From positions 62,001 through 126,000 of the forward strand of contig JAGQVE010000006.1 of the NCBI GenBank assembly GCA_020438105.1: a DNA stretch of 64,000 nt, given 5' to 3'. A program made the position numbers and the translations under genes. This DNA is from Bacteroidales bacterium. Lineage in GTDB: Bacteria > Bacteroidota > Bacteroidia > Bacteroidales > JAADJA01. Below are positions 55,396 to 64,000 of this stretch, piece after piece. Numbering within the stretch: the first letter of the stretch is position 1; each line of letters starts with the position of its first letter. The notes under the pieces were generated by a model that had not been told where the DNA came from, ran no database searches, and saw only the letters and a program-made list of their open reading frames with translations.

Positions 55396-57981
55396 ATGAA
55401 AAAAACAATGCTTTTATTAATTGCAGGCTTATTCAGTTTGAATTTCCTGATGGCACAATCCGCAACTCAAGAAGCTATGGGGATCGACCAAAATAAATCA
55501 GTAAAAATTTTAAAGACCTCAAATAAATCAATAAGTGGTATTCCTGCCGGTGGTCTTCTGCTGGTGCCTGAAAGCTTAAATGACCGGGTAATAGCACTCG
55601 ATCCTGAAACAGGCGATGTAATTGATGAAATGTTTATTGATGGAGCAACAGGTGGAATTTTTTCCACACCTATTAAGGTGGTTCAGAAGAAGGATAAAAG
55701 CAGCCTTTATGTTTCTGATCAGGTGGCCGATGCTGTTTTTGAATTTGATAATGATGGAAATTATTTGGGTCTTTTTGCTCCGGCTGGAGGAACCAATCCA
55801 TCTATCCTGGATAATGTTCGTGGATTTTGTTATCGTAATGCCACAAATAATATCCTGGTTTGTGATGGAAATAATGATGCAGTTCAGGAATTTGATATTG
55901 ATGGGAATTTTGTTACATCGTTTACAAGTCCTGGCCTTGTTGATCCTTTTGATATCATTTACTGGCCAGCAAACGACCAGTATTTAGTATGTGATATTTC
56001 CGGCGGGGATGATGCTGACGCGATCAAGGTATTTGATAATGCAGGTAATTATGTTTCTGATTTTGCAACAGGAATCGATTTTCCTGAGCAAATAAGTCTG
56101 GCCCCCGGGGGTAATATTCTGGTAGCTACCTTTAGCGCTCCATCCGGAATTTATGAGTATCTGCCTAATGGAACCCTTGTGAATTATTATGATGCAATAT
56201 CTGGTTGCAGGGGCGTGTATGAATTACCTAATGGTAATATGCTTGTTACCAGTGGTGATGCCATTTATGAACTGTCAAAATCGAATACGGTAGTTGATAC
56301 AAAATTCCAGGCCAGCGGGGCAAGTTTGAGATTTGTAACTTATGTTGCAGGTTCGGGTGCTAATGTAACTTTCAGGGTTGATATGTCGCAGCAAACTGTT
56401 CCCCCGGAAGGCGTACATATTGCCGGAAGTTTTCAGGGCTGGGACCCGGGTGCTACTGCCATGACAGATATGGGTAACGGCATCTATTCCTATACCCACA
56501 CTTTTGCGGGAGGTGAATACATTGAATATAAGTTTATCAATGGTGATGAATGGGGTGAAGATGAAGCTGTTCCTTCGGGATGCGCCCAAAATAATAACCG
56601 GTACCTGGATGTTCCATTAGCAGATACGCTCCTCCCGGCAGTATGTTTTGCTTCCTGCCAGCCTTGTGGAAATGCCACCGAAGTTACCATTCAGGTTGAT
56701 ATGTCGGAACAAACCGTTTCTGGTGATGGTGTGCATGTAGCCGGTAGTTTTCAGGGTTGGAATCCGTCATCCACGGAGATGTTAGCAGTAGGGAATGGTG
56801 TTTATGAAGTTACCGTTACCGCCTCAGAAGGCGAAACGATTGAATATAAATTTATTAATGGTAATGACTGGGCATTTGAAGAAACCGTACCTTCTGAGTG
56901 CGGAGTTCCGAATGGAGTTGGTGGATATAACCGGTATTTCGAGGTGCCCACAGGTGGAGGTAATACTGATTTGGTCTGTTTCGCAAGCTGTGATCCATGC
57001 GGTGTAATTCCTGTTGAGGTAAATGTAACCTTCCAGGTAGATATGTCGCAGCAAACAGTTTCGGGCGACGGAATACATCTTGCCGGTGATTTTCAGGGCT
57101 GGGATCCTGCAGCTAGTGGAATGACGCTTGTATCCGATGATGTTTACCAAATCACCTTTCCATTGGTTGTAGGTTCTCATCATCAGTTTAAGTTTATCAA
57201 CGGAAATAGCTGGGATGGTGAGGAAACAGTTCCCGAAGCTTGCGGGGAGGACAATGGCTCAGGCGGATACAACCGTTTTATTGATATTCCTGATTCAGAT
57301 ACCTTGTTGCCTGCTTATTGTTTTGGCAGTTGTGATACTTGTATGACATTACCTGATGAGCATAGTGTAACTTTCAGAGTGGATATGAGTGATCAGACGG
57401 TTTCTGCGGATGGCGTTCATATCGCCGGTGATTTCCAGGGCTGGGATCCCGGTGCAACAGCGATGAATCTTATTGGTAACAGTGTGTATGCTGTTGAGGT
57501 TATGCTTTATGAAGGATTCCATTATCAATACAAATTTATCAATGGAAATAGCTGGGATGGTGAAGAAACCGTGCCCGAAGCATGTGGCGAAGATAATGGA
57601 AACGGTGGATATAATCGTTTTCTTGATGTACCCGCTATGGACACTACCCTGGTAGCGCTTTGCTTCAGTAGTTGCGATACCTGTGTAGGTACTTATGTTA
57701 ATTATGAAAAACTCAATGGAAATATTGCCGTTTCACCTAATCCCTTCCTTGATGAAATTTGGTTTGTGTTTGCTGAAACAGACATGAAAATTGATATTAA
57801 ATTAATCAATTCACTGGGTGTTGTGGTGGCCTCTGATGAAAATATTATTATCCGCAAAGATGAAAATTACACAATGCGTGGTTTAAGTTCACTGGCCAAA
57901 GGAATTTATTTTCTTAATATCTCTACCTCTGATACCGGTGGAGATTCAGAAATGATCACCAAAAAATTGATCAAAAAATAA
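55396..57981 (+). CDS. Secreted NHL-like propeller protein with four carbohydrate-binding-like repeats and T9SS tail
   Basis: An 861-residue protein. A signal peptide precedes an NHL-type propeller (about 50-310; NNILVCDGNNDAVQEFDIDGN, PNGNMLVTSGDAIYELSK). Four of the same three-cysteine repeats as in the 53-kb protein follow, starting near residues 322, 428, 541 and 656; repeats 3 and 4 are the most alike (FINGNSWDGEETVPEACGED in both). The end is a type A T9SS tail (VSPNPFLDEIWFVFAETD). So two neighbours share binding repeats but differ in how they end: dockerin-like module versus T9SS tail. Confidence 0.86.
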   Translation: MKKTMLLLIAGLFSLNFLMAQSATQEAMGIDQNKSVKILKTSNKSISGIPAGGLLLVPESLNDRVIALDPETGDVIDEMFIDGATGGIFSTPIKVVQKKDKSSLYVSDQVADAVFEFDNDGNYLGLFAPAGGTNPSILDNVRGFCYRNATNNILVCDGNNDAVQEFDIDGNFVTSFTSPGLVDPFDIIYWPANDQYLVCDISGGDDADAIKVFDNAGNYVSDFATGIDFPEQISLAPGGNILVATFSAPSGIYEYLPNGTLVNYYDAISGCRGVYELPNGNMLVTSGDAIYELSKSNTVVDTKFQASGASLRFVTYVAGSGANVTFRVDMSQQTVPPEGVHIAGSFQGWDPGATAMTDMGNGIYSYTHTFAGGEYIEYKFINGDEWGEDEAVPSGCAQNNNRYLDVPLADTLLPAVCFASCQPCGNATEVTIQVDMSEQTVSGDGVHVAGSFQGWNPSSTEMLAVGNGVYEVTVTASEGETIEYKFINGNDWAFEETVPSECGVPNGVGGYNRYFEVPTGGGNTDLVCFASCDPCGVIPVEVNVTFQVDMSQQTVSGDGIHLAGDFQGWDPAASGMTLVSDDVYQITFPLVVGSHHQFKFINGNSWDGEETVPEACGEDNGSGGYNRFIDIPDSDTLLPAYCFGSCDTCMTLPDEHSVTFRVDMSDQTVSADGVHIAGDFQGWDPGATAMNLIGNSVYAVEVMLYEGFHYQYKFINGNSWDGEETVPEACGEDNGNGGYNRFLDVPAMDTTLVALCFSSCDTCVGTYVNYEKLNGNIAVSPNPFLDEIWFVFAETDMKIDIKLINSLGVVVASDENIIIRKDENYTMRGLSSLAKGIYFLNISTSDTGGDSEMITKKLIKK

Positions 57982-57994
57982 CAATCAGGATGCT

Positions 57995-58028
57995 GCACAT
58001 TTGTTTCATTAATTGGGAACAAATGTGC
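57995..58028. terminator. Hairpin between convergent genes
   Basis: GCACATTTGTT and AACAAATGTGC form a perfect 11-bp stem around 12 bases. It overlaps the 3' end of the minus-strand cytochrome gene and lies 14 bases past the plus-strand stop. With no long T-run it is at best a weak, two-way terminator. Confidence 0.5.
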
Positions 58029-60429
58029 TGTATCCGTTATTGATCATCCAATAATCGTTTTTGTCTTTATTGTCAACCTGATCGTCCATATTAAAGTCAC
58101 CATTAAAGTAACCTGATAAGCCGGCCTCCGTCATCCATGGATTCAGTTTGTCATTTTCATTTACAAATCCATCTGCATTTCCATCGGCAGCTACCATTCC
58201 CCATATTCCTGATGCCAGCTCTTTTACAGTGCCCGACCCACCGTAGGTTTGAGTTTCGCTAATCATAAAATTATAACTGTATACATCCCCAACCGGCAAC
58301 ACTACATTTGCCGATATAATGCCGATATGATTGCGATGCCAGATTACGACATATAAATTGTTATTCACCGAAACATTAAACTCAGGCAAAGATGTGCCAT
58401 CGGTAGCAACCACAGAGCCATCTGATTTTACAAATACGGCTTGTTTGCCGATACTTCTGGCAGATGTTGCAGTTGATGCATCACCATCTGTATCTCTTAA
58501 TTCAATTAATAACCAATCAACAATGTCTGTTGCAGGAATTCCAATAACTGTTTCGCTGCCATTATAGTTCCATGGGCTAACATTGAATGGATGAGTTAAT
58601 GGCAGGTTGTTCTGGTCGTTGATCGTTGTAAGCATTTGAGTTCCTTCAAAAGGGCCTTCCATCATTACATGCAAGTCAAGTTTCAGGCTTTCGGCGATGG
58701 GTGCTCCTGACCACGTAATATAATTCATCACTTCAGGTGCTGATTTCCCATTTTGATCCCACAAATCATAAAATACCTGCCCGGCATTATTGGTCGTATT
58801 TTCATCCTTGAGAAATTCAACATATTCCTTGCTGGTGGTTTGGTAGAAAAGAGTAGCCTCAATTGAATCGGGAATAAATGGCAGGTTATACGTTGTTTCA
58901 TCCCAGTATTGACCATCCGCGTAAGTATAACCCACAGGCGGTGATTGAATAGCCTGGAAATTTGCGTTTGAAAATCCTCTGGGTGGAATCCGGTTATCCG
59001 AATAGATCGTATCGTTTAATACAAAATGAAAAGAAACTCCGGGTGAAAGTCCAACCGCCCCTGCTATTCCCGGACTCAGGCCGGGTTTTATCTCATAAAT
59101 CTTTGTCCCTGTTTTGGTTAGAATTCCGGAGTTCAAATCATATGCTCCCGACTCGTAGGTTGATGCCGTTAAAGAGTTAAATGCTTTCAAATTGATCCAA
59201 ATCCGGCGACCCTCCGGGTATCCTGATGGCAATTTATGTCCTGTTTCATTGATAACTTTAACTGTAGCCGACTTCCCTGTTTGATCCACAATCAGCTCAA
59301 CGGTAGCCGCTTGTTGAAGCATGCTTTGTGTCCTGCTGATTCCTGCGTTAAGTGCAGCTGTATTTACATCATCCGGATAGAGGGTTTCAAGCAAGGTAGG
59401 AATAAATGTATTTCCCCCGGTCATATCGTGTAAAGGCAAATCGTTGCGCACAGGTGCATAGCTTTTGTTACAGGCTTTGCCTGTTACATCTCGCATGTGG
59501 CAATCCTGGCAGGTTGAAACAAATAGCTTATTCCCTCCGAATGTGGTTCCGGTTACTCCTCCCGGAGAATTATAATCACTCATTAACCATTCGCTATATG
59601 TGCGTTCAATTGGAAACATGGAGTAGGGGCTAAAATCAGTAGCAGGCGTATCAAAAGCATTGGGAGTGTATCCGGTAATATTTCCATTGATATCTTTAAC
59701 AGCCTCATAAACCGGATTACTTACATCATGGCAGGTGCCGCATAATTTTGATTCGGAGTGATAGGGTGAATATGGCGTGGCATGATTGGCCTGCGGATCG
59801 TACAAGGGGCCCCTTCTGTTATCCTCATCGTCACAAATATAACCGCCATTGGCACTTGAATCAGGAATATTTGGAAGTATTGATAAATAAGCTTGATCCA
59901 GTTCATAAGTTGAGCTGCCATTTCCGGGAGCGGTATTGTAAAGTGTATTATTTGGGTATGGATTTACACCTGGCTGCGAAGGTGCTATCATCCGGTGACA
60001 GAAATGGCACTGTACGCTCTCCATATCCGTAGCAATCAGAGCTGACCCATTCGTAGGCTGCGACCTGCCCTCAAGCCACCCAACGGGCGTGTGACACCGG
60101 ATACACAAATCTCCAACCTCAGGTGCATCCTGGTTAGCTATAGCCAGACAGGCAAGGTATAACGGATCTCGCTGTGCATGCGCCATCATGCTTCCCCGCC
60201 AGTTAAAAGCTGGTTCAACATTCAGGTCATAACCCCCATGACAATTGTCGCAAACATCAGGATCTACAAAAGTTCCGGATTCAAGGGGTTGAGATCCTGG
60301 CAGGAAAAAGTCGTTAATAGTGCTTGGTACATAACTTTTCTGCTGTGGTGCCTGACTGGTTAGGAGAATCAACAATCCAACTGACATTAATGAAAATGCA
60401 ATTTTTGAAAGATTTTTAGGAGACTTCAT
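58009..60429 (-). CDS. Pentaheme cytochrome c with dockerin-like module
   Basis: 806 residues from the ATG at 60429. A signal sequence (about 9-27) is followed by five CxxCH heme sites: CDNCH (60-64), CIRCH (109-113), CHFCH (141-145), CGTCH (230-234) and CQDCH (307-311). A conserved pattern around them (GSMMAHAQRDPLYLACLAIAN) recalls large multiheme c-type cytochromes. A beta-rich part follows, then the last 223 residues are the dockerin-like module. Heme is attached outside the inner membrane, so it probably carries electrons in the periplasm or at the surface. No other respiratory genes are in view. Confidence 0.88.
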   Translation of the reverse strand: MKSPKNLSKIAFSLMSVGLLILLTSQAPQQKSYVPSTINDFFLPGSQPLESGTFVDPDVCDNCHGGYDLNVEPAFNWRGSMMAHAQRDPLYLACLAIANQDAPEVGDLCIRCHTPVGWLEGRSQPTNGSALIATDMESVQCHFCHRMIAPSQPGVNPYPNNTLYNTAPGNGSSTYELDQAYLSILPNIPDSSANGGYICDDEDNRRGPLYDPQANHATPYSPYHSESKLCGTCHDVSNPVYEAVKDINGNITGYTPNAFDTPATDFSPYSMFPIERTYSEWLMSDYNSPGGVTGTTFGGNKLFVSTCQDCHMRDVTGKACNKSYAPVRNDLPLHDMTGGNTFIPTLLETLYPDDVNTAALNAGISRTQSMLQQAATVELIVDQTGKSATVKVINETGHKLPSGYPEGRRIWINLKAFNSLTASTYESGAYDLNSGILTKTGTKIYEIKPGLSPGIAGAVGLSPGVSFHFVLNDTIYSDNRIPPRGFSNANFQAIQSPPVGYTYADGQYWDETTYNLPFIPDSIEATLFYQTTSKEYVEFLKDENTTNNAGQVFYDLWDQNGKSAPEVMNYITWSGAPIAESLKLDLHVMMEGPFEGTQMLTTINDQNNLPLTHPFNVSPWNYNGSETVIGIPATDIVDWLLIELRDTDGDASTATSARSIGKQAVFVKSDGSVVATDGTSLPEFNVSVNNNLYVVIWHRNHIGIISANVVLPVGDVYSYNFMISETQTYGGSGTVKELASGIWGMVAADGNADGFVNENDKLNPWMTEAGLSGYFNGDFNMDDQVDNKDKNDYWMINNGYSTFVPN
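58012..58680 (-). other. Dockerin-like C-terminal module, copy C
   Basis: 223 residues: MEGPFEGTQM, PWNYNGSET, VDWLLIELRD, VVIWHRNHIGIISA, loops DGNADGFVNEND and DFNMDDQVDNKD (second loop has D in place of G), ending FVPN. Confidence 0.8.
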
Positions 60430-60615
60430 TACAACCAATTTTAGTGTCTCCTAAAATTAATATGTAAAAATCTAAATGTCAACTAACCCTTGAAATTTAG
60501 AATGGTTAAAAATAAAGGTAAGTTTTTTTGGTTGAGTTGCCGTTGTTAGGCAATCCCATAATTAAATCCTAATCCAAAATTTTAAGGGATCTTAAGCCAG
60601 GAAAATTATTTAAAT

Positions 60616-60649
60616 AAAAAGTGCCCGTAGAAATTAATCCAGGGCACTC
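60616..60649 (-). terminator. Intrinsic terminator of the adhesin-like gene
   Basis: AGTGCCC and GGGCACT pair around 15 bases, and on the minus strand the stem is followed by TTTTTATTT. It lies about 35 bases past the stop of the right-edge gene. Confidence 0.8.
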
Positions 60650-60682
60650 AATTTACATACTAATCCCTAATTTTTGGGTGTT

Positions 60683-63600
60683 TTATTTTGGTACCTGACT
60701 GATATACCCGGTTCCAGCCTTAGCCGGTACCTGTCCACCACCTCCCAGGTTTGGTTTCCAGTAGTCGGTTTCATCAGTGTTTTGGGTAAGCCCGTTCATG
60801 CTGAAGTCGCCGCCCATATATCCTGATAATCCCAGATCGGATTTCCAAACCGCAGTTTCGTCAGTGTTTTGAATAAGTCCGTTTCCGTTACCATCTGCTG
60901 CAACCAAGCCCCATACACCGGGTTCGATCTCTTTGTGTCCGTTGATTCCGCCATAAACCTGCGCTGATCCGCTTGAAAAATCATAACTGTAAACGCCTGC
61001 TGTTTGAGATAATCCGACGGAGGACATTATTCCCAGGTGATTCCTGTGGAAAACACAAGCATATAGATTATTGGAGTAAGTAACGTCAAAAATCACATAA
61101 CTTGATCCATCCAAACCCCTGATTGATCCGTCACTCATAATAAATGCAGCCTGTGTTCCGATTGCCGTAGCTGAACTTGCTGAAGCTGGTGTTGTTGCAT
61201 CCCGGATTTGAATAATTACCCAATCGACGGCCGACACCGGTATTGAACCTACCGACTCTAAACCCGTGTAATACCACTGGATATTGTTGGGATCAGAAAT
61301 GTCGTAATAAGGCATTGACGGATTGTAGGGTTGATTGAGAGGAATGTACCCATTGGTATTAAGTGTAGTGCTCATAACCCCTCCACCGCTGTATGGACCT
61401 TCGAGATAGGCAGTCAAATCGAGACGGATAAAACCATCGCCCCAGAATACATGTCCGTATGGGTCATTTTCGTAGGTTTCCCCAGCAAAATCACCGGTTG
61501 CATTGATGAAGTAAACATTTCCGGATGTTGAATTTTTGTACACATTGTACGCTGATCCCCAGGTGTTGGTGGGGAAAACGGCATCATTTACTTCAAAGGT
61601 CTGATCGTTATAAATTACCATCAGACTTCCGCCTGCGGCTCCGTTCTGGAAGGTGCAATTGTTGAATGAATAAACAGGGTTTACCACCGAACCTGGTCTC
61701 AGGTAAACACCTGAAGTGCTCATGTATTCAAAAAGCATATTCTCAGCGCTGATGTATCCGCCATTTTCCACCCACAGATCATAATATCCTGAAATATTTG
61801 TGATTGTGGAGGTATATGGATCGGCAGAAACAGCCAGTAACCAGCCACCATTATTTACATGCATTTCTGAACCATTGTCGAGGGCAAGAGTGGCATTTTC
61901 GCCGGTATACAATGTTCCGCCATCATTTAAATTAATATTTCCATAGCAGTATGTAGTGAGTTCATTAAGATCAAGGGTTCCATCATTAACCGACATATCA
62001 CCATTTACGGTAAGGTCGTTGCCATAGATGTAAACAGTATTTGATTTTGTTCCTTTGATGGTTTCGCCGTTCCTGTCCTTAAAAGAATAAGAGGATTTAT
62101 CCCCAGTGGACTTATTGATCGTTAAATTGTAAAGTGTGCTTCCAACTGCAAGGTCAATGCGGGCGTCAGCGCCTCCGTAAAACTCTGTGGTACTTCCGGT
62201 TGGATTGTAGTCGCTTCGCTGTGATGCAAACCAACCCGATGTTTTTAATGTGCCACCCGACATTGTTGTGGTGAGCGCTGCAGAATTAAAGATGGTAATT
62301 CCAGGTCCATCAAAGTCGAGTATACCGCCATTTGAGATCGTTACATTTAAGGGGCTCCCAAAGCACCAGTAACTTTCATCATCACCGCCTGTTACTGTCA
62401 TTGTTCCGCCATTTACATAAAACTCGGTTCCATACATATCCACATACTGACCGCTGGCTTGATTAAGGTTAATCTGGGAGTTGGTCAATGCATACCAACT
62501 GCCGTAAATGCCGTTTTGTGCTAAATCATTGGCTGTAAATGTACCCAGGGAAACACTCACTGCACCTGAAATCCAGTTGTAACTGTTGCAAACTATATCG
62601 TCATTGGCAGCATTTACCCGAATGGCCACGTTACTATTATTCTCCAGCACATTGAATGTTTCATCTGAATTGATATATTGCATAACAGGTGCTGTCCCAT
62701 TGAAAACAACTTTTCCGGTGCTTTCCAGGAAGGCTGTTGTTCCGACCTGGTTGTCCCAATCTCCGCCAACATACATATCACCGTTGTTAGTATTCAATCC
62801 ACCACTTATGATCGTAAAGTCATTTTTGATATTGAGATCGTAACCGGTATAAAGCAACATTGTGTTGGTTCTGTTTATCGTCAGATTATAGAAATAATTA
62901 TTGGGGTGCATTAAAATATATTCGCCTGTTGCACCTGTGCTGATGAATTCTACTGTGCCACCTGTGGGCTGGAAATTTCCACTTATGGTTCCAAAGAGGG
63001 AGCCGCCAATCCGAATTGTTCCGCCAGTAATTGTACAAACTGCCGGTAGGTTAAGGTGGTTGTCGGAGATTTCGAAGATACCATTGTCAAGGTTTAAATT
63101 TCCCTGCATCGACACGTAAGAAGTTTTGGGCTGATCACACATAAAAGTACCACCGCCCAATATGTCGAGTGTCCCGGTAGAAGTTTGTGTGAAATGACCA
63201 TGGCTGTAAACCTCACCGGCAAACCAATCGGTGTTATCAGTTTGGGATTCCTGTTTGGAAATTCCGGCTGATGCTATTCCTGATCCATTTGAAATATCTT
63301 CACCTTCAGGAATTTGATTTTTAGCAGTTTCATCATAATCAAGAATAAGGGTTCCATTGTTTGTAAGGGTTCCATCCACTTCCAGGTAACCTGATCCGAT
63401 CACTGATCCAAGCTGGACAGTTGACCCTGCGGCAATGTCCATATCACCGTTTACTATCACATCGTATTCCTGAATGTGGAAGAAATTATCTGCATACACA
63501 TTTAAGTCGCCTGAAATTACCACCGGATATGTAGTAGTGTACGAAATATAACAGACACCCGAAGATGCGGGCATTGCAATATTAACGGTTCCCAATTCAG

Positions 63601-64000
63601 CGAGGGCAGAATAGTTTCGTATTGCCGTAGTTCCTGTACCTGTTAAATTAAGTATGTTGCCACTGCCTAATTGTGCATTTGAACCATCGGCAAAGAAGAC
63701 CCGGTAGTCGCAATTAATAACACCAGTAGTAATATTTTCAGTTCCACCGGCTGCCCAGATAAATTCATTACCCACGTTAACCACATCTGCGGCATTCGTC
63801 ATAATGAAATTTCCGGCTACAGTAATATTTCCGGTAACATCAAGTTGGTGACCACTTACACCGAAGGATCCCGAATTTACCATAAGTTCACCGGTGATTG
63901 TTAAATCTGTTGTCATCGACGCAGTATTGGCTTCACTGTTATAGTTAATCGTGTTATCAATCCTGCCATCTGCTGATTGTATAGGTGTGATAGCTGCACT
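60683..64000 (-). CDS. Large repetitive adhesin-like protein with dockerin-like module, 5' part missing
   Basis: The frame stays open through the right edge; the ATG at 63916 is internal, since codons upstream of it (SAAIT..., ...NTAS) continue the frame. About 1105 residues are visible. Most is a parallel beta-helix-like repeat with short units rich in Gly, Asn, Thr and Val (VNGDMDIAAGSTVQLGS, MSGGTLKTSGWF, VNGDMSVNDGTLDLNEL), typical of large surface adhesins or autotransporter-like passengers. The last 246 residues are the dockerin-like module ending QVPK. The start and signal peptide are outside the window. Confidence 0.82.
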   Translation of the reverse strand, partial: SAAITPIQSADGRIDNTINYNSEANTASMTTDLTITGELMVNSGSFGVSGHQLDVTGNITVAGNFIMTNAADVVNVGNEFIWAAGGTENITTGVINCDYRVFFADGSNAQLGSGNILNLTGTGTTAIRNYSALAELGTVNIAMPASSGVCYISYTTTYPVVISGDLNVYADNFFHIQEYDVIVNGDMDIAAGSTVQLGSVIGSGYLEVDGTLTNNGTLILDYDETAKNQIPEGEDISNGSGIASAGISKQESQTDNTDWFAGEVYSHGHFTQTSTGTLDILGGGTFMCDQPKTSYVSMQGNLNLDNGIFEISDNHLNLPAVCTITGGTIRIGGSLFGTISGNFQPTGGTVEFISTGATGEYILMHPNNYFYNLTINRTNTMLLYTGYDLNIKNDFTIISGGLNTNNGDMYVGGDWDNQVGTTAFLESTGKVVFNGTAPVMQYINSDETFNVLENNSNVAIRVNAANDDIVCNSYNWISGAVSVSLGTFTANDLAQNGIYGSWYALTNSQINLNQASGQYVDMYGTEFYVNGGTMTVTGGDDESYWCFGSPLNVTISNGGILDFDGPGITIFNSAALTTTMSGGTLKTSGWFASQRSDYNPTGSTTEFYGGADARIDLAVGSTLYNLTINKSTGDKSSYSFKDRNGETIKGTKSNTVYIYGNDLTVNGDMSVNDGTLDLNELTTYCYGNINLNDGGTLYTGENATLALDNGSEMHVNNGGWLLAVSADPYTSTITNISGYYDLWVENGGYISAENMLFEYMSTSGVYLRPGSVVNPVYSFNNCTFQNGAAGGSLMVIYNDQTFEVNDAVFPTNTWGSAYNVYKNSTSGNVYFINATGDFAGETYENDPYGHVFWGDGFIRLDLTAYLEGPYSGGGVMSTTLNTNGYIPLNQPYNPSMPYYDISDPNNIQWYYTGLESVGSIPVSAVDWVIIQIRDATTPASASSATAIGTQAAFIMSDGSIRGLDGSSYVIFDVTYSNNLYACVFHRNHLGIMSSVGLSQTAGVYSYDFSSGSAQVYGGINGHKEIEPGVWGLVAADGNGNGLIQNTDETAVWKSDLGLSGYMGGDFSMNGLTQNTDETDYWKPNLGGGGQVPAKAGTGYISQVPK
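60686..61423 (-). other. Dockerin-like C-terminal module, copy D
   Basis: 246 residues: YLEGPYSGGGVMSTTLN, WYYTGLES, VDWVIIQIRDA, VFHRNHLGIMSS, loops DGNGNGLIQNTD and DFSMNGLTQNTD, ending QVPK. It carries two insertions relative to the other copies (near PYYDISDPNN and before the end). Confidence 0.8.

Noticed and set aside
48778..61423. The dockerin-like module as an ordinary T9SS type A sorting tail
   Set aside because: It lacks the YPNP...G.Y...I...G pattern of type A tails seen in six other proteins of this window and ends in a different, shared signature.

Overview
This window looks like a chromosomal segment of a member of the Bacteroidota, probably a free-living Bacteroidales/Marinilabiliales-type organism. 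Three things point there. Many secreted proteins carry a type IX secretion (T9SS) C-terminal sorting tail. The best promoters match the Bacteroidota pattern TTTG-N19-TAnnTTTG. The gene set is also typical (BCAT-type ilvE, a short Mpl-like ligase, an AsmA-like protein, a PorE-like OmpA protein). No tRNA, rRNA, CRISPR array, transposase or integrase was recognised.

Layout. 1-1000: the N-terminal part of a secreted Reg_prop beta-propeller protein, cut by the left edge. 1.1-8.5 kb: housekeeping and metabolic genes (mnmA, ilvE, a metallo-hydrolase plus cysH operon, a Mur ligase, an orphan antitoxin-like ORF, DUF1801, an alpha/beta hydrolase). 8.5-19.4 kb: an accessory region of small, mostly AT-rich genes all on the minus strand. 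They are lipoproteins, small membrane proteins and secreted orphans, and many are separated by 100-200 bp spacers built from imperfect inverted repeats, several of which are related to one another. A more ordinary block lies inside it (13.3-16.5 kb: secreted endonuclease/exonuclease/phosphatase, flotillin-like fragment, two unknowns). 19.4-22.6 kb: a T9SS subtilase. 22.6-23.4 kb: a gene-poor stretch with a second copy of a repeat found at 13.1 kb.

23.4-45.5 kb: mainly core genes: mdh, a sirtuin, an S8 peptidase, TatD, TcdA, a cytosolic GH13 enzyme, a HEAT-like protein, a T9SS protein, prfB with its programmed +1 frameshift, recX, a TlpA-like thioredoxin protein, a PorE-like OmpA protein, an AsmA-like protein with a long coiled-coil tail, aroC, a CotH/lamin-tail T9SS protein and a small outer-membrane-type protein.

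45.8-64 kb: a secreted-protein locus with an alpha-glucan theme: alkaline phosphatase, secreted GH13 amylase, a very large GH57-like protein, two proteins built from eight copies of a three-cysteine carbohydrate-binding-like repeat, a pentaheme cytochrome, and a large repetitive adhesin-like protein that runs off the right edge. Four of these proteins share a C-terminal module of about 225-245 residues. It ends in a dockerin-like pair of calcium loops and a terminal VP(N/Q/K), and it takes the place of the usual T9SS tail.

The two most interesting items are (1) the cassette-like array of orphan genes separated by attC-like palindromic spacers at 8.5-19.4 kb, with no integrase in view, and (2) the shared dockerin-like C-terminal module that links starch-active proteins, a multiheme cytochrome and an adhesin-like protein.
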